From an uncultured Alphaproteobacteria bacterium (GTDB taxonomy: Bacteria > Pseudomonadota > Alphaproteobacteria > HIMB59 > GCA-002718135), in contig CACONS010000001.1 of NCBI GenBank assembly GCA_902628645.1, forward strand, positions 32,995 through 96,994: a stretch of DNA of 64,000 nucleotides, written 5' to 3'. The notes under the pieces are model-generated. The model was not told the origin of the DNA, did not search any database, and saw only the letters and a program-made list of their open reading frames with translations. The position numbers and the translations under genes were made by a program. The first letter of the stretch is position 1. Every line of letters begins with the position of its first letter. Shown in pieces: positions 17,369 through 27,351 of this stretch.

Positions 17369-20221
17369 ATGATTGATATAGATAAATTTGCAAGTAGGCA
17401 TATTGGTCCAAGAAATGAAGATATTACTGAAATGCTTAAAGTTGTTGGTAGTAAATCACTAGATGACTTAATAGAAAAAACTGTACCAGATCATATTATT
17501 TTTAAAGATAAACTTAAATTACGTCCTGGAATGTCTGAAGAATTTAATAAAACTAATACGCAACTTTTATCTTTAAAAAATAATTTTAAAAAAACTTATA
17601 TTGGAATGGGTTATTATAATACAACAACTCCAAGTGTAATTTTAAGAAATATACTTGAAAATCCTGGATGGTACACAGCTTATACACCTTATCAACCTGA
17701 AGTAAGTCAGGGTAGATTAGAAATGCTAATGAACTTTCAACAAATGATAATTGACTTAACAGGAATGGATATCGCCAATGCTTCTTTACTAGATGAAAGT
17801 ACTGCAGCAGCTGAGGCTATGATGATGGCTTTCAAAATTAAAAAAAGTGCAAAGTTTACTTTTTGTGTTCAAAATACTTGTCATCCACAAACACTATCCG
17901 TTTTAAAAACAAGAGCTAAACCTTTAGGAATAAAAATTATTTTTGATAATCCAGACAATGATACATTTGGTTGTTTAATTCAAAATCCAGATACATACGG
18001 AGAAATTGCAAATCTTAAAGATTTAATAAATGCAAATAAATCTCATGATGCATTATCTATAATAGCAGCTGATATCATGAGTTTAGTAGTTATGAAATCG
18101 CCGAAAGATTTTGGAGCTGATATAGTTGTTGGAAGTGCACAAAGATTTGGAGTTCCAATGGGTCTAGGAGGTCCGCACGCAGCATATTTTGCAACATTAG
18201 ATGAATATAAAAGAATGATACCAGGAAGACTAATTGGAGTGTCAGTTGATCGTACTAATAAAAGATCTTATAGAATGGCTCTTCAAACGCGTGAACAACA
18301 CATTAGAAGGGAAAAAGCTACAAGCAATATATGCACTGCACAGGCTTTATTAGCAATTATTTCTGCCTCATATGCAATATATCATGGTCCAACTAGATTA
18401 AAAAATATTGCTGAGGAAATTCATTATAAGTCTAGATATCTAAAGAAATCATTAGAGATATTAAATTTTGAAGTAAAATCCAAAAATTATTTTGATACCT
18501 TATTAATAAAAGATACGAAATCTAAATATTGGGTAAGTAAATCTATAGACAATGGTATAAATTTTAGATTTGTAAATGACGATCATTTTTCTATTTCCTT
18601 AGATGAAACTACTTCATTACAAGATGTAGATAATTTAATTAAATTTTTTAATGAAAATAATAATGAAATATACGCAGAAGAAATTGAAGGTAAAATTGAA
18701 AATTCGATTTTCAAAAGTGATTTAGAAAGAAAAGATAGCATATTAACTCATCCTGTATTTAATATCTATCATTCTGAAACAGAAATGATGAGATATTTAA
18801 AAAAATTAGAAAATAAAGACGTTGCCTTAAATAGATCAATGATACCTCTTGGATCTTGTACTATGAAATTAAATGCGGCATCTGAAATGCTTCCAATTAC
18901 TTTGCCAGGTTTTTCAAACGCACATCCTTTTTTAGAACCACATCAACGTGAGGGGTATAATGAAATGATGAGTGAATTAATATCAATGTTAAAAGATATT
19001 ACTGGCTTTGATGCAGTTTCACTTCAACCCAATGCAGGAGCGCAAGGTGAATTTGCTGGTTTATTAGCTATACAAAAATATCACGAAAAAAATTCAGAAA
19101 ATAAAAGGAATATTTGTATAATTCCCAAAAGTGCGCACGGAACTAATCCTGCTAGCGCACAGATGTGTGGTATGGATATTTTAATTGTAAACTGTGATGA
19201 CAACGGTAATGTAGATTTAACTCACTTAGATAAAAAAATAGAAGAAGCAGGTGATAGACTTTCTGCTTTAATGATTACATATCCTTCAACACATGGTGTA
19301 TTTGAAGAAAGCATTGTTGAAATTTGCAAAAAAATTCATGACGCTGGCGGGCAAGTTTATCTAGATGGCGCTAATTATAATGCAATGGTTGGTGTAGCTA
19401 AACCAGGTAAATTTGGACCTGATGTATGTCATATGAACCTCCATAAGACATTTTGTATTCCTCATGGTGGAGGTGGACCTGGTGTTGGTGCCATAGGATT
19501 AAAAAAACATTTAGCAGATTTTGCTCCTGGTCATCCTATGTTTAAAAATGAAATTGGTTTAACAACTCAAGAGGCAGTTTCTGCAGCACCTTGGGGGAGT
19601 GCATCTATCTTACCTATTTCATATTCATATATTTCTATGATGGGTGACGATGGTTTAAAATTAGCAACTCAAGTAGCAATTTTAAATGCTAATTATATAA
19701 AAGAAAGATTAAAAAACTATTATCCTATTTTATATACTGGTAAGAACAATATGGTGGCACATGAATTCATAATTGATATTAGACCGTTTAAACAAGAATT
19801 AAATATTTCAGATGAAGACATTGCTAAAAGACTAATTGATTACGGATTTCATGCACCTACAATGTCCTTTCCTGTTCCAGGTACACTTATGATTGAGCCC
19901 ACTGAAAGCGAATCAAAAGAAGAGCTAGATAGATTTTGTGAAGCAATGATATCTATACATAATGAAATTAATATGATCAGAGATGGTAAATTTGATAAAG
20001 TAGATAATCCTATTAAAAACGCCCCACATACGATAGAAGAAGTATCCTCTGACAATTGGGATCATAAATACTCAAGAAAAGAAGCCGCTTACCCCCATGC
20101 ATATTTAATAAATAATAAATACTGGAGTCCAGTTAGTAGAATTGATAATGTATACGGTGATAGAAATTTATTTTGTGTTTGTCCTCCAATTGATGAATAT
20201 GAAGAGGCTAAAACTGGATAA
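17369..20221 (+). CDS. gcvP: Glycine dehydrogenase (decarboxylating), P protein
   Basis: PLP enzyme that decarboxylates glycine onto the lipoyl arm of GcvH. 950 aa, the long single-chain form (not split P1/P2). The PLP Lys is about K693 in HMNLHKTFCIPHGGGGPG. The N-terminal FASRHIGPRNEDI, the IGMGYYNTTTPSVILRNI block and the mid-protein MIPLGSCTMKLNA are conserved. It closes the gcvTHP operon; the L-protein (lpd) is not here. Confidence 0.97.
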   Translation: MIDIDKFASRHIGPRNEDITEMLKVVGSKSLDDLIEKTVPDHIIFKDKLKLRPGMSEEFNKTNTQLLSLKNNFKKTYIGMGYYNTTTPSVILRNILENPGWYTAYTPYQPEVSQGRLEMLMNFQQMIIDLTGMDIANASLLDESTAAAEAMMMAFKIKKSAKFTFCVQNTCHPQTLSVLKTRAKPLGIKIIFDNPDNDTFGCLIQNPDTYGEIANLKDLINANKSHDALSIIAADIMSLVVMKSPKDFGADIVVGSAQRFGVPMGLGGPHAAYFATLDEYKRMIPGRLIGVSVDRTNKRSYRMALQTREQHIRREKATSNICTAQALLAIISASYAIYHGPTRLKNIAEEIHYKSRYLKKSLEILNFEVKSKNYFDTLLIKDTKSKYWVSKSIDNGINFRFVNDDHFSISLDETTSLQDVDNLIKFFNENNNEIYAEEIEGKIENSIFKSDLERKDSILTHPVFNIYHSETEMMRYLKKLENKDVALNRSMIPLGSCTMKLNAASEMLPITLPGFSNAHPFLEPHQREGYNEMMSELISMLKDITGFDAVSLQPNAGAQGEFAGLLAIQKYHEKNSENKRNICIIPKSAHGTNPASAQMCGMDILIVNCDDNGNVDLTHLDKKIEEAGDRLSALMITYPSTHGVFEESIVEICKKIHDAGGQVYLDGANYNAMVGVAKPGKFGPDVCHMNLHKTFCIPHGGGGPGVGAIGLKKHLADFAPGHPMFKNEIGLTTQEAVSAAPWGSASILPISYSYISMMGDDGLKLATQVAILNANYIKERLKNYYPILYTGKNNMVAHEFIIDIRPFKQELNISDEDIAKRLIDYGFHAPTMSFPVPGTLMIEPTESESKEELDRFCEAMISIHNEINMIRDGKFDKVDNPIKNAPHTIEEVSSDNWDHKYSRKEAAYPHAYLINNKYWSPVSRIDNVYGDRNLFCVCPPIDEYEEAKTG

Positions 20222-20264
20222 ATACTATTTATCAATAAATTAAAACACTAATTTAATAACAGTT

Positions 20265-21293
20265 ATGATTTATATTAATCTTATTTTAGTTTTTTTAGTA
20301 TTGGTCGCAATCCATGAATACGGACATTATATAGTTGCGAGATGGTTTAAAGCTGAAGTTACTGACTTCTCAATTGGGTTTGGCAAACCACTTTTAAAAT
20401 TTACTGATAAAAACGGCACTACATGGAAATTATCTCCTATTCCATTGGGAGGATATGTAAAAATCAAAGGTCTTGATAATATATTTTCATCAAACCATAA
20501 TGATGAACAAGGATCCTTTCAATCCCTTACACTTTTTCAGAAGATATTAGTACTTCTAGCAGGAAGTATTTTTAATATTTTTAGTGCATGGTTTGCTCTA
20601 TTCTGCATATTTTTCTTCTTTGGAATTGTAAGTTTAATGCCAATTATTGGATCAGTTAGTGAAAACTCATCAGCTTTTGAAAACGATCTTAGAGAAGGTG
20701 ATAGAATAATTGAAATAAATAATATTAGTATTGAAGAGTTTTCTGATATTCCAAAAGCAATTGCAAATAACCCAAGTATTAATATTCTAATAGAAAGAAA
20801 TAATCAGATAATTGAAAAAAATTTTGATCTTAAATTTAATGAAGAATTAAATAGGTATATTATTGGAATATCCTCACCTCAAAATCCTATTATTGATAAG
20901 TATAATTTAATTGATTCTATTAAAAACTCTTCTGCATTCATACCCACATACTATTTAGCTTCTTTCACTTTCCTTCAACAATCTTATAAAGAAAATACAT
21001 TAGGAGATCAGCTAGCCGGACCTATAGGAATTGTTAAAAATGCAGATCAGATGATGCTTGATCAAGTAAGAGGGGTACTTTTTTTATTTATAATTATTTC
21101 TTTGTTTGTAGGGTTATTTAATTTACTTCCGATCCCGCTTTTAGATGGGGGTCATATAATGTATTTTATTATAAGAAGAATTTTTTCAAATTCTCTTCCT
21201 GAATTTGTTACAAGGGTTTATCTAGCAGTGGGGATAACAATAATATCTTTTCTTTTTATAGTTGTGACTTACAACGATATTTTTTATAAATAA
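20265..21293 (+). CDS. rseP: Site-2 intramembrane zinc metalloprotease (RseP family)
   Basis: Cleaves membrane-anchored regulators or signal-peptide remnants within the bilayer. 342 aa. Zinc motif HEYGH (H17, E18, H21) in the first membrane helix, PLGGYVKIKG on the inner face, a single PDZ-like domain (about residues 125-180 with LREGDRIIEINNISIEEF), and the third ligand in PIPLLDGGHIMYF. Shorter than E. coli RseP (one PDZ). It usually neighbours dxr/bamA; here it follows gcvP, so the setting is unusual. Confidence 0.9.
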   Translation: MIYINLILVFLVLVAIHEYGHYIVARWFKAEVTDFSIGFGKPLLKFTDKNGTTWKLSPIPLGGYVKIKGLDNIFSSNHNDEQGSFQSLTLFQKILVLLAGSIFNIFSAWFALFCIFFFFGIVSLMPIIGSVSENSSAFENDLREGDRIIEINNISIEEFSDIPKAIANNPSINILIERNNQIIEKNFDLKFNEELNRYIIGISSPQNPIIDKYNLIDSIKNSSAFIPTYYLASFTFLQQSYKENTLGDQLAGPIGIVKNADQMMLDQVRGVLFLFIIISLFVGLFNLLPIPLLDGGHIMYFIIRRIFSNSLPEFVTRVYLAVGITIISFLFIVVTYNDIFYK

Positions 21294-21311
21294 TAATTAG
21301 AGGGAGATAAA

Positions 21312-21680
21312 ATGACAAATTTTGAAAAAGTAAAAGAATTTATGTTAACTTTTGGCCAAGAAGTAAAAACTAGTGCTGCATTTCCAGAAAATAAAATTGT
21401 TGAATTAAGAAAAAAATTAATTGATGAAGAATTTAATGAATTAAAAGATGCAATAAAAGATAATGATATCGTTGAAGTTGCTGATGCTTTAACTGATATA
21501 TTAGTTGTGACATATGGAGCAGGTGCTGCTTTTGGGATAGATCTAGATAAATGTTTTAAGGAAGTTCATCGTAGTAATATGAGTAAACTTTCAGAAGAAG
21601 GTAAGCCCATTTATAATGAATTTGGTAAAGTGATGAAAGGGCCTAATTACTCTCCACCTAATTTAAAAAAAATTATTTAA
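21312..21680 (+). CDS. MazG-like nucleotide pyrophosphohydrolase (COG4696 type)
   Basis: 122 aa, all-alpha NTP-PPase fold. The metal-binding pattern is LIDEEFNELKDAI followed by EVADALTDILVVTYG. The C-terminal HRSNMSKLSEEGKP and KGPNYSPPNL are typical of the phosphoribosyl-ATP-diphosphatase-like subgroup, also seen in phages. Likely a house-cleaning or HisE-like hydrolase; substrate unknown. AGGGAG lies 8 bases before the ATG. A 4-bp convergent overlap with the next gene. Confidence 0.82.
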   Translation: MTNFEKVKEFMLTFGQEVKTSAAFPENKIVELRKKLIDEEFNELKDAIKDNDIVEVADALTDILVVTYGAGAAFGIDLDKCFKEVHRSNMSKLSEEGKPIYNEFGKVMKGPNYSPPNLKKII

Positions 21681-22849
21681 ATTAATTTTAAAGCTTTATC
21701 TAAAGCATCTTTGAGATCATTAACATCTTCTATTCCAATTGATAGCCTGATTAAAGTATCTGTGATCCCAAGATCTTCTCTTATTTTTTTATCTATAGAT
21801 GCGTGTGTCATAATTGCTGGATGTTCAATTAAGCTTTCTACTCCACCTAAGCTTTCTGCCAGTGTAAAAATTTCTATATTTTCAAGAAATTTTCTTGCTG
21901 AATTTATATCTCCTTTTAAATCAATAGATACAATACCGCCAAATCCATACATTTGTTTTTTTGAAGTTTCATAATTATGATCAGATTTTAAACCAGGATA
22001 GAAAACTTTATTTACCTTATCGTGATTTGATAAATAGTTAGCAATTTCTAACGCATTAGAGTTATGTTTTTCCATTCTAACTGCTAATGTTTTAATTGAT
22101 CTAACTAACATGTAACAATCAAAAGGACTTGGAACAGATCCAACAGCATTTTGTATATATTTAATTTTATCTGCAAGTTCATTATTATTATTAATTACTA
22201 GCGCTCCACCAATTATATCACTGTGACCACCTAAATATTTAGTGGAGGAATGTATAACTGCATCTGCTCCTAATTTTAACGGTTGTTGATTATAAGGAGA
22301 TGCAAAAGTATTGTCACATACGACCATTATTTCTTGATTGCTTATGTTCTTTTTAATTTTTTCAATATCAATTATTTTTAGAAGAGGGTTAGATGGAGTT
22401 TCAACCCAGATCATTTTCGTATTTTCTTTAATGTGTCCCTGCCAGTTATTGTCCTTACTTAAATCTGCATAAGTAACTTCAACATTCTGATTTACTGATT
22501 TAATTTTATCAAATATTCTTCGGGTTCCTCCGTAAACATCATCGCTTGACAGAATTGAATAGTTATTACCTAGCGCATCTGATAAAGCGGAAATGGCCGC
22601 CATACCTGAACTAAACGCAAAACCATATGCACCATCTTCAATTTCAGTTAATAATTTTTCGAGAACATCTCTTGTTGGATTACCAGTTCTTGCATATTCA
22701 TATTTAAAATCCCCAGGCGATTTTTGTTTAAATGTAGAAGAAAGATGAATAGGGGGCATAACAGCTCCAGTACTTTCATCTGCACCATGACCTGAATGAA
22801 TTACTTTAGAATTAAATTTTTTATCTTTTGTTTTCACTTTTATATCCAA
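21677..22849 (-). CDS. Cystathionine gamma-lyase/gamma-synthase family PLP enzyme
   Basis: Cys/Met metabolism PLP family, 390 aa. PLP Lys K204 in HSSTKYLGGHSDIIGG, the EYARTGNPTRDVLEKLL block, and FSSGMAAISAL. Being third after cysE and cysK it probably works in transsulfuration: as gamma-lyase it makes cysteine from cystathionine, as gamma-synthase the reverse step. Sequence does not separate these. Start TTG 22849 overlaps cysK by 10 bp; GTG at 22837 is a possible alternative. Confidence 0.85.
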   Translation of the reverse strand: MDIKVKTKDKKFNSKVIHSGHGADESTGAVMPPIHLSSTFKQKSPGDFKYEYARTGNPTRDVLEKLLTEIEDGAYGFAFSSGMAAISALSDALGNNYSILSSDDVYGGTRRIFDKIKSVNQNVEVTYADLSKDNNWQGHIKENTKMIWVETPSNPLLKIIDIEKIKKNISNQEIMVVCDNTFASPYNQQPLKLGADAVIHSSTKYLGGHSDIIGGALVINNNNELADKIKYIQNAVGSVPSPFDCYMLVRSIKTLAVRMEKHNSNALEIANYLSNHDKVNKVFYPGLKSDHNYETSKKQMYGFGGIVSIDLKGDINSARKFLENIEIFTLAESLGGVESLIEHPAIMTHASIDKKIREDLGITDTLIRLSIGIEDVNDLKDALDKALKLI

Positions 22850-23841
22850 TCAGGGATTGGTAAGTTTTTTGATTGTAAAAATTCTTTATTAAACATTTTA
22901 TCGTAATATTTATTAGCATCATCACATAAAATAGTAACAATTTTTTTACCTGGACCCATTTCTTTAGCTAATTTTATTGCACCGCAAATATTTACTCCTG
23001 AGCTAAGACCTAGGAATAATCCATCAGTTTTTATTAATTTATATAATATTTCCATGCATTCATTATCAGAAACGTAGAATGATTGGTCAACAGTACAATT
23101 TTCAAGATTTTTAGTGACTCTAGCTTGTCCAATTCCTTCTGTTATAGATTCATCACCTTTTTTTTCAGGAGTTCCATTTGTAAAATAATTATACATGGAT
23201 GAACCTTGTGAGTCAGTGCAAGCTATAAGAATATTTTTATTAAATGACTTCAATCCAACACTAACACCAGTTAGAGTTCCACCTGTTCCAATAGCGCATG
23301 TAAATCCATCTACCTTACCGTTTGTTTGATCAAAAATTTCTTTTGCTGTTGTTTTTTCATGAAATTTATAATTTGCTAAATTTTCAAATTGTCCTGCCCA
23401 AAAAGTTTTCTTCCCTGTTTCTTTTTCTAATTCTAATGCTAATTTTTGTGAAACACGTTGATAGTTACCTGGATCAGAATATGGTTTTGCATCAACTAAA
23501 TGCAGTTCAGCTCCCATATTTTTAAGAATATCTCTTTTTGAAGGAACAGTAATATTCGGCATCACCACTTTTAAATTATAGTTTTTTGCATTGCAAACTA
23601 GAGCTAGACCTATTCCAGTGTTTCCAAATGTTCCTTCAACAACAGTTCCACCTGGTTCAATTAAATTTTTTTCTTCTGCGTCAAGTATAATGCCTAAAGC
23701 TGTTCGATCTTTTATTGAGCCAGCTGGATTTAAAAATTCTGCTTTACCATAAATTTCACATCCAGAAATTTCTGAAGGATAATTTAGTTTTATTAGAGGT
23801 GTATTACCAATTAGATCGGTAATATTATTTGTTATCATCAA
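22840..23841 (-). CDS. cysK: Cysteine synthase / cystathionine beta-synthase-like
   Basis: Fold type II PLP enzyme, 333 aa. PLP Lys K44 in [11 protein letters not shown], substrate loop [13 protein letters not shown], phosphate loop GTGGTLTG, and the late [10 protein letters not shown] and [11 protein letters not shown]. It makes cysteine from O-acetylserine and sulfide. Linked to cysE directly upstream (17-bp overlap), which favours CysK. The downstream cystathionine enzyme leaves open that it also condenses homocysteine with serine or OAS. Confidence 0.87.
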   Translation of the reverse strand: MMITNNITDLIGNTPLIKLNYPSEISGCEIYGKAEFLNPAGSIKDRTALGIILDAEEKNLIEPGGTVVEGTFGNTGIGLALVCNAKNYNLKVVMPNITVPSKRDILKNMGAELHLVDAKPYSDPGNYQRVSQKLALELEKETGKKTFWAGQFENLANYKFHEKTTAKEIFDQTNGKVDGFTCAIGTGGTLTGVSVGLKSFNKNILIACTDSQGSSMYNYFTNGTPEKKGDESITEGIGQARVTKNLENCTVDQSFYVSDNECMEILYKLIKTDGLFLGLSSGVNICGAIKLAKEMGPGKKIVTILCDDANKYYDKMFNKEFLQSKNLPIPDWI

Positions 23842-24400
23842 TATCTCTTACACCGTATGGTTTAAATGATGTATCTTTGTTAATGCTAATGTTTTTAACT
23901 GGGTTACCAACCATTGTTGCATGCGGTTGAACATCTTTTAATACTACAGTATTTGCACCAATTCTCGCGCAATGTCCGATATTTATTGGTCCTAAAATAC
24001 TTGCTCCACAACCTATTATAACATTATCTTCAATAGTTGGATGTCTCTTTGTGTTTCTTTGATTCTTTGAATTTTCTGCTGGACTTATGCCTCCTAGTGT
24101 TACTCCATGATATAATGTAACATTATCTCCAATAATACTTGTTTCTCCTATTACAGTTCCCATGCCATGATCAATAAATAAGTTTTTTCCGACACTTGCT
24201 GCAGGATGAATTTCAATTCCTGTTAAAAAACGACTAAACTGAGAAATTATTCTTGCTAATGTGTAGAGATTAAGGTTCCAAAGATTATTTGCTATTCTGT
24301 GAAAAAAAACTGATTTCACACCTGGGTATGTAAGTATTATACTTAGCTTACTTTTTGCGGCCGGATCTCTCTCAATTATGGAATTTAAATAATCAGTCAT
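23825..24400 (-). CDS. cysE: Serine O-acetyltransferase
   Basis: Acetylates serine to O-acetylserine, the first step of cysteine synthesis. 191 aa, the short form without the long N-terminal helical domain of E. coli CysE. A left-handed beta-helix of hexapeptide repeats with [30 protein letters not shown] (catalytic His) and [13 protein letters not shown] is clear. First gene of the minus-strand cysE-cysK-lyase operon; a 132-bp upstream gap holds the promoter. Confidence 0.92.
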   Translation of the reverse strand: MTDYLNSIIERDPAAKSKLSIILTYPGVKSVFFHRIANNLWNLNLYTLARIISQFSRFLTGIEIHPAASVGKNLFIDHGMGTVIGETSIIGDNVTLYHGVTLGGISPAENSKNQRNTKRHPTIEDNVIIGCGASILGPINIGHCARIGANTVVLKDVQPHATMVGNPVKNISINKDTSFKPYGVRDIDDNK

Positions 24401-24532
24401 TCATTATGATATTTAGTGATTATTGTATTTTTTTCAATGTAACGAGGATTTCACTTAAAATTATATTTTTTTATCATGTGAATTTTTGATAGTTTATATG
24501 GATAAAAGATAATCAATATATATTTTGCAGAT

Positions 24533-24928
24533 ATGAATTATAAAATTAAAGTTTATTATGAGGATACAGATGCTTCGGGTAGAGTATATCATTCAAATTA
24601 TTTAAAATATTTAGAAAGAGGTAGATCTGAGTTCTTATATGAATTAGATTATAATCATAAGAATTTACTGCAATCACAAAATTTTTATTTTGTAGTAAAA
24701 CATATTGATATTGATTTTAAATTACCAGCATATTTTGAAGACATTTTAAATGTAAAAACAACAATCAATGAAATTTCTAAAGTAAAAATAATTTTTCATC
24801 AATCTATATTTAGAGAAAAAGATTTAATAATTGATTCGGAAATTTTAATTACTCCTGTAAATAATAAAGGTAAAATACAAAAAATTCCTATTGAAATGCT
24901 TGAAAAATTACAAAAAGAAAAATTATAA
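24533..24928 (+). CDS. ybgC: YbgC-type acyl-CoA thioesterase (hot-dog fold)
   Basis: 131 aa. The 4HBT motif VYYEDTDASGRVYHSNYLKYLERGR (residues 8-32) includes the catalytic Asp of the YbgC/4-hydroxybenzoyl-CoA thioesterase family. It hydrolyses short or medium acyl-CoA. In many proteobacteria it heads the tol-pal operon; no tol gene is found here, so the local role is open. Confidence 0.87.
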   Translation: MNYKIKVYYEDTDASGRVYHSNYLKYLERGRSEFLYELDYNHKNLLQSQNFYFVVKHIDIDFKLPAYFEDILNVKTTINEISKVKIIFHQSIFREKDLIIDSEILITPVNNKGKIQKIPIEMLEKLQKEKL

Positions 24929-24972
24929 ATAAATTTATTTTTTTTTAAAAAAACAAATGTTATCTAATAATA

Positions 24973-25809
24973 ATGGGTATAGTTACTGATGTAATACTTC
25001 CTCTTTCTTTAGCTTTTATAATGTTTTCATTGGGCTTAGGTTTAAGTCTTACTGATTTCACTAGAGTTTTTTCTAAACCAAGAGATTTTCTAATCGGTTT
25101 ATTCTTTCAAATTATTGTCCTTCCAATAGTTGCGTTAATAATTGTAATGTTTTGGCCTTTATCTCCTGAATTAGCTATTGGAGTAATGATCCTTGCTGCT
25201 GCACCTGGAGGAGTGACTAGCAATGTTTTAACATCCTTTGCAAAAGGTAATATTGCGCTTTCTATTTCATTAACTGCGATAAATAGTATTTTATGCGTAA
25301 TCACGGTTCCATTAATACTAATGGTATCATTAACGGTTCTTGATATGGGTAGTATTAACGAAGGCCAATCATTATTTAGTGTAGCATCTCAAATGTTTTT
25401 GATTGTTACTATACCAGTTCTTATTGGAGTACTTCTTAGTAGTGTACTTTCATCATTTGAGAAAATTGCAAAAAATATATCTATAATTTTATTTGTTTTA
25501 GTACTTATTGGAGCAATACTATCTCAAAGAGAAAATGTTGTTAGTTATTTTGCTCAAGCCGGTTTGGTAATGTTATTTCTCAATGTAATTATGATGATTA
25601 TCGTTTTTTTTCTCTCAAAATCATTTAATGCATCTAAAGAAACTTTCAGATGTTGGTTGATGGAAGTAGGTCTACAAAATGGTACTTTAGCAATTGTAGT
25701 AGCTAACACTTTTTTTGCAAGTACCGTTTATTTAATACCTGCTGCAATTTATAGTTTAATAATGTATGCAACAGCACTTCCCTTAATTTATTTTCTAAGA
25801 AGAAATTAA
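24973..25809 (+). CDS. BASS-family (bile acid:Na+ symporter-like) transporter
   Basis: 278 aa with about nine to ten membrane helices. N-terminal PLSLAFIMFSLGLGLSLTDF and the helix-4 motif AAAPGGVTSNVLTSFAKGN are the Na+-binding signature of BASS proteins. Members import organic anions such as pyruvate, pantoate or ketoacids; the substrate here is unknown. Its last 15 bp overlap the convergent PhyH gene. Confidence 0.88.
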   Translation: MGIVTDVILPLSLAFIMFSLGLGLSLTDFTRVFSKPRDFLIGLFFQIIVLPIVALIIVMFWPLSPELAIGVMILAAAPGGVTSNVLTSFAKGNIALSISLTAINSILCVITVPLILMVSLTVLDMGSINEGQSLFSVASQMFLIVTIPVLIGVLLSSVLSSFEKIAKNISIILFVLVLIGAILSQRENVVSYFAQAGLVMLFLNVIMMIIVFFLSKSFNASKETFRCWLMEVGLQNGTLAIVVANTFFASTVYLIPAAIYSLIMYATALPLIYFLRRN

Positions 25810-26589
25810 AACAGGGAAAGTTTCACTATCCAATACATCATTGTTATTTAGTTTAACTTCTGGAAAAGGAGGAGACATTTCACCTTTTCGTTGAATATAT
25901 CTTGCGTCATCTCCTGTAAATCTTATTGAAAAAGCTCTTCGTCTATTTTTTGAATTATTTCCATAAGCAGCGTGAATTGTTGCATAGTTGAATGCAATTG
26001 CATCACCTATATCACATTCATATGAAATTATTTTGTAGTTGTCTCTATTGCTTTCAATATCTGGTATTTTTTCAAATTCCTCATCTTTATGATCATAGTC
26101 ATATCCTTTAAACTTAGTAGGTAAAAATGTTTTATTCCATTTATGAGAACCTATTATGAATTCCATAGAAGAATTAATGTCAATCTTATCAAGTGGTATC
26201 CAAATACTTACATTATCTTTACCTTGTACACAGTAATAACCTTGGTCTTGATGCCAGGGTGTCCTTTTTTTTGATCCTTTTTCTTTTATTAAAACATGCT
26301 CATGGAATAAATTTACTTTTTTAGATTGCATTAATAAGCCGGCAATTTTAGCAATATTGGAATTAAAAATAAAATTTTTATATTCATTTATTCTTTGCCA
26401 ATTACAATAATCATCGTAAAAAATTTCTTGATCATCTGTTTCTTCATAAACACATTTATATTTACTAGGGTTTTGAAAATTATATTCAATACCTTTTCTT
26501 AATTCTTCAATCCATTTTTGATTAACTATTTGTTTTAGTAAAACGACTCCATTTTCTTGAAATTCATTACTTATTTTTTTATCAATCAT
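25795..26589 (-). CDS. Phytanoyl-CoA dioxygenase (PhyH) family Fe(II)/2OG oxygenase
   Basis: 264 aa double-stranded beta-helix oxygenase. Iron ligands H113 and D115 in TPWHQDQGYYC and H206 in NYATIHAAYGN; Arg residues near 216-218 probably bind 2-oxoglutarate. Family members hydroxylate small molecules or lipids; substrate unknown. It starts directly after the ABC permease stop and ends the minus-strand run, so it may act on what that exporter handles. Confidence 0.85.
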   Translation of the reverse strand: MIDKKISNEFQENGVVLLKQIVNQKWIEELRKGIEYNFQNPSKYKCVYEETDDQEIFYDDYCNWQRINEYKNFIFNSNIAKIAGLLMQSKKVNLFHEHVLIKEKGSKKRTPWHQDQGYYCVQGKDNVSIWIPLDKIDINSSMEFIIGSHKWNKTFLPTKFKGYDYDHKDEEFEKIPDIESNRDNYKIISYECDIGDAIAFNYATIHAAYGNNSKNRRRAFSIRFTGDDARYIQRKGEMSPPFPEVKLNNNDVLDSETFPVLISS

Positions 26590-27351
26590 TTAATCTTTAA
26601 TTTTATATCCTTTTGAAAATGTATATGTAATAAATATTATACAGCTAATTAAGATTGTAAAAATAGTTAATGTGCTTGTAAAAAGTGAAACATCAGAGAC
26701 TTCATAAAAACTATATCTGAAACCACTTATTAAATACAAAACAGGATTAAGTAATGAAATTTTTTGCCAAAACTCAGGCAACATATTTATAGAGTAAAAG
26801 CTTCCTCCAAGAAAAACTAGAGGTGTTATTACAAGTATGGGAATAATTTGTAATCCTTCAAAACCCTCAGCGTACATTCCAATTATAAAACCAAATAAAG
26901 CAAATGTAATCGATGTAAGAATTAGAAAGAACATCATTAGAAATGGATGATCTATTCGCACATCTACAAAAAAATTAGCAGTAAGGATTATAACACATCC
27001 TATTATTAAAGATTTGGATGCAGCTGCTCCTACAAAACCAAGCACTATTTCAAAAGATGATAATGGTGCCGCAAGTATTTCATAGATAGTATTTGTAAAT
27101 CTTGGAAAATAAAAAGCAAATGATGCATTTGAAATGGATTGAGTTAAAATAGTTAACATAATCATTCCTGGCACAATATAAGAACCGTAATTTATTCCAT
27201 CTATTTCAGTAATTCTAGAACCAATTGCTGATCCAAAAACTACAAAGTAAAGTGAGGTAGTAATTATAGGTGAAGCAAGACTTTGAAATAAGGTTCTTTT
27301 AAACCTTTCCATTTCATGTACGTATATTGCTTTAATTCCGTACCAATTCAT
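26590..27351 (-). CDS. ABC-2 type transporter permease
   Basis: 253 aa with six membrane helices. The block VITPLVFLGGSFYSINMLPEFWQKISLLNPVLYLISGFRY (about residues 174-213) contains the ABC-2 family signature. It forms a two-gene exporter with the ATPase upstream (20-bp overlap). The NodJ/DrrB-like subfamily exports lipids, polysaccharides or drugs; the cargo is not readable. Confidence 0.9.
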   Translation of the reverse strand: MNWYGIKAIYVHEMERFKRTLFQSLASPIITTSLYFVVFGSAIGSRITEIDGINYGSYIVPGMIMLTILTQSISNASFAFYFPRFTNTIYEILAAPLSSFEIVLGFVGAAASKSLIIGCVIILTANFFVDVRIDHPFLMMFFLILTSITFALFGFIIGMYAEGFEGLQIIPILVITPLVFLGGSFYSINMLPEFWQKISLLNPVLYLISGFRYSFYEVSDVSLFTSTLTIFTILISCIIFITYTFSKGYKIKD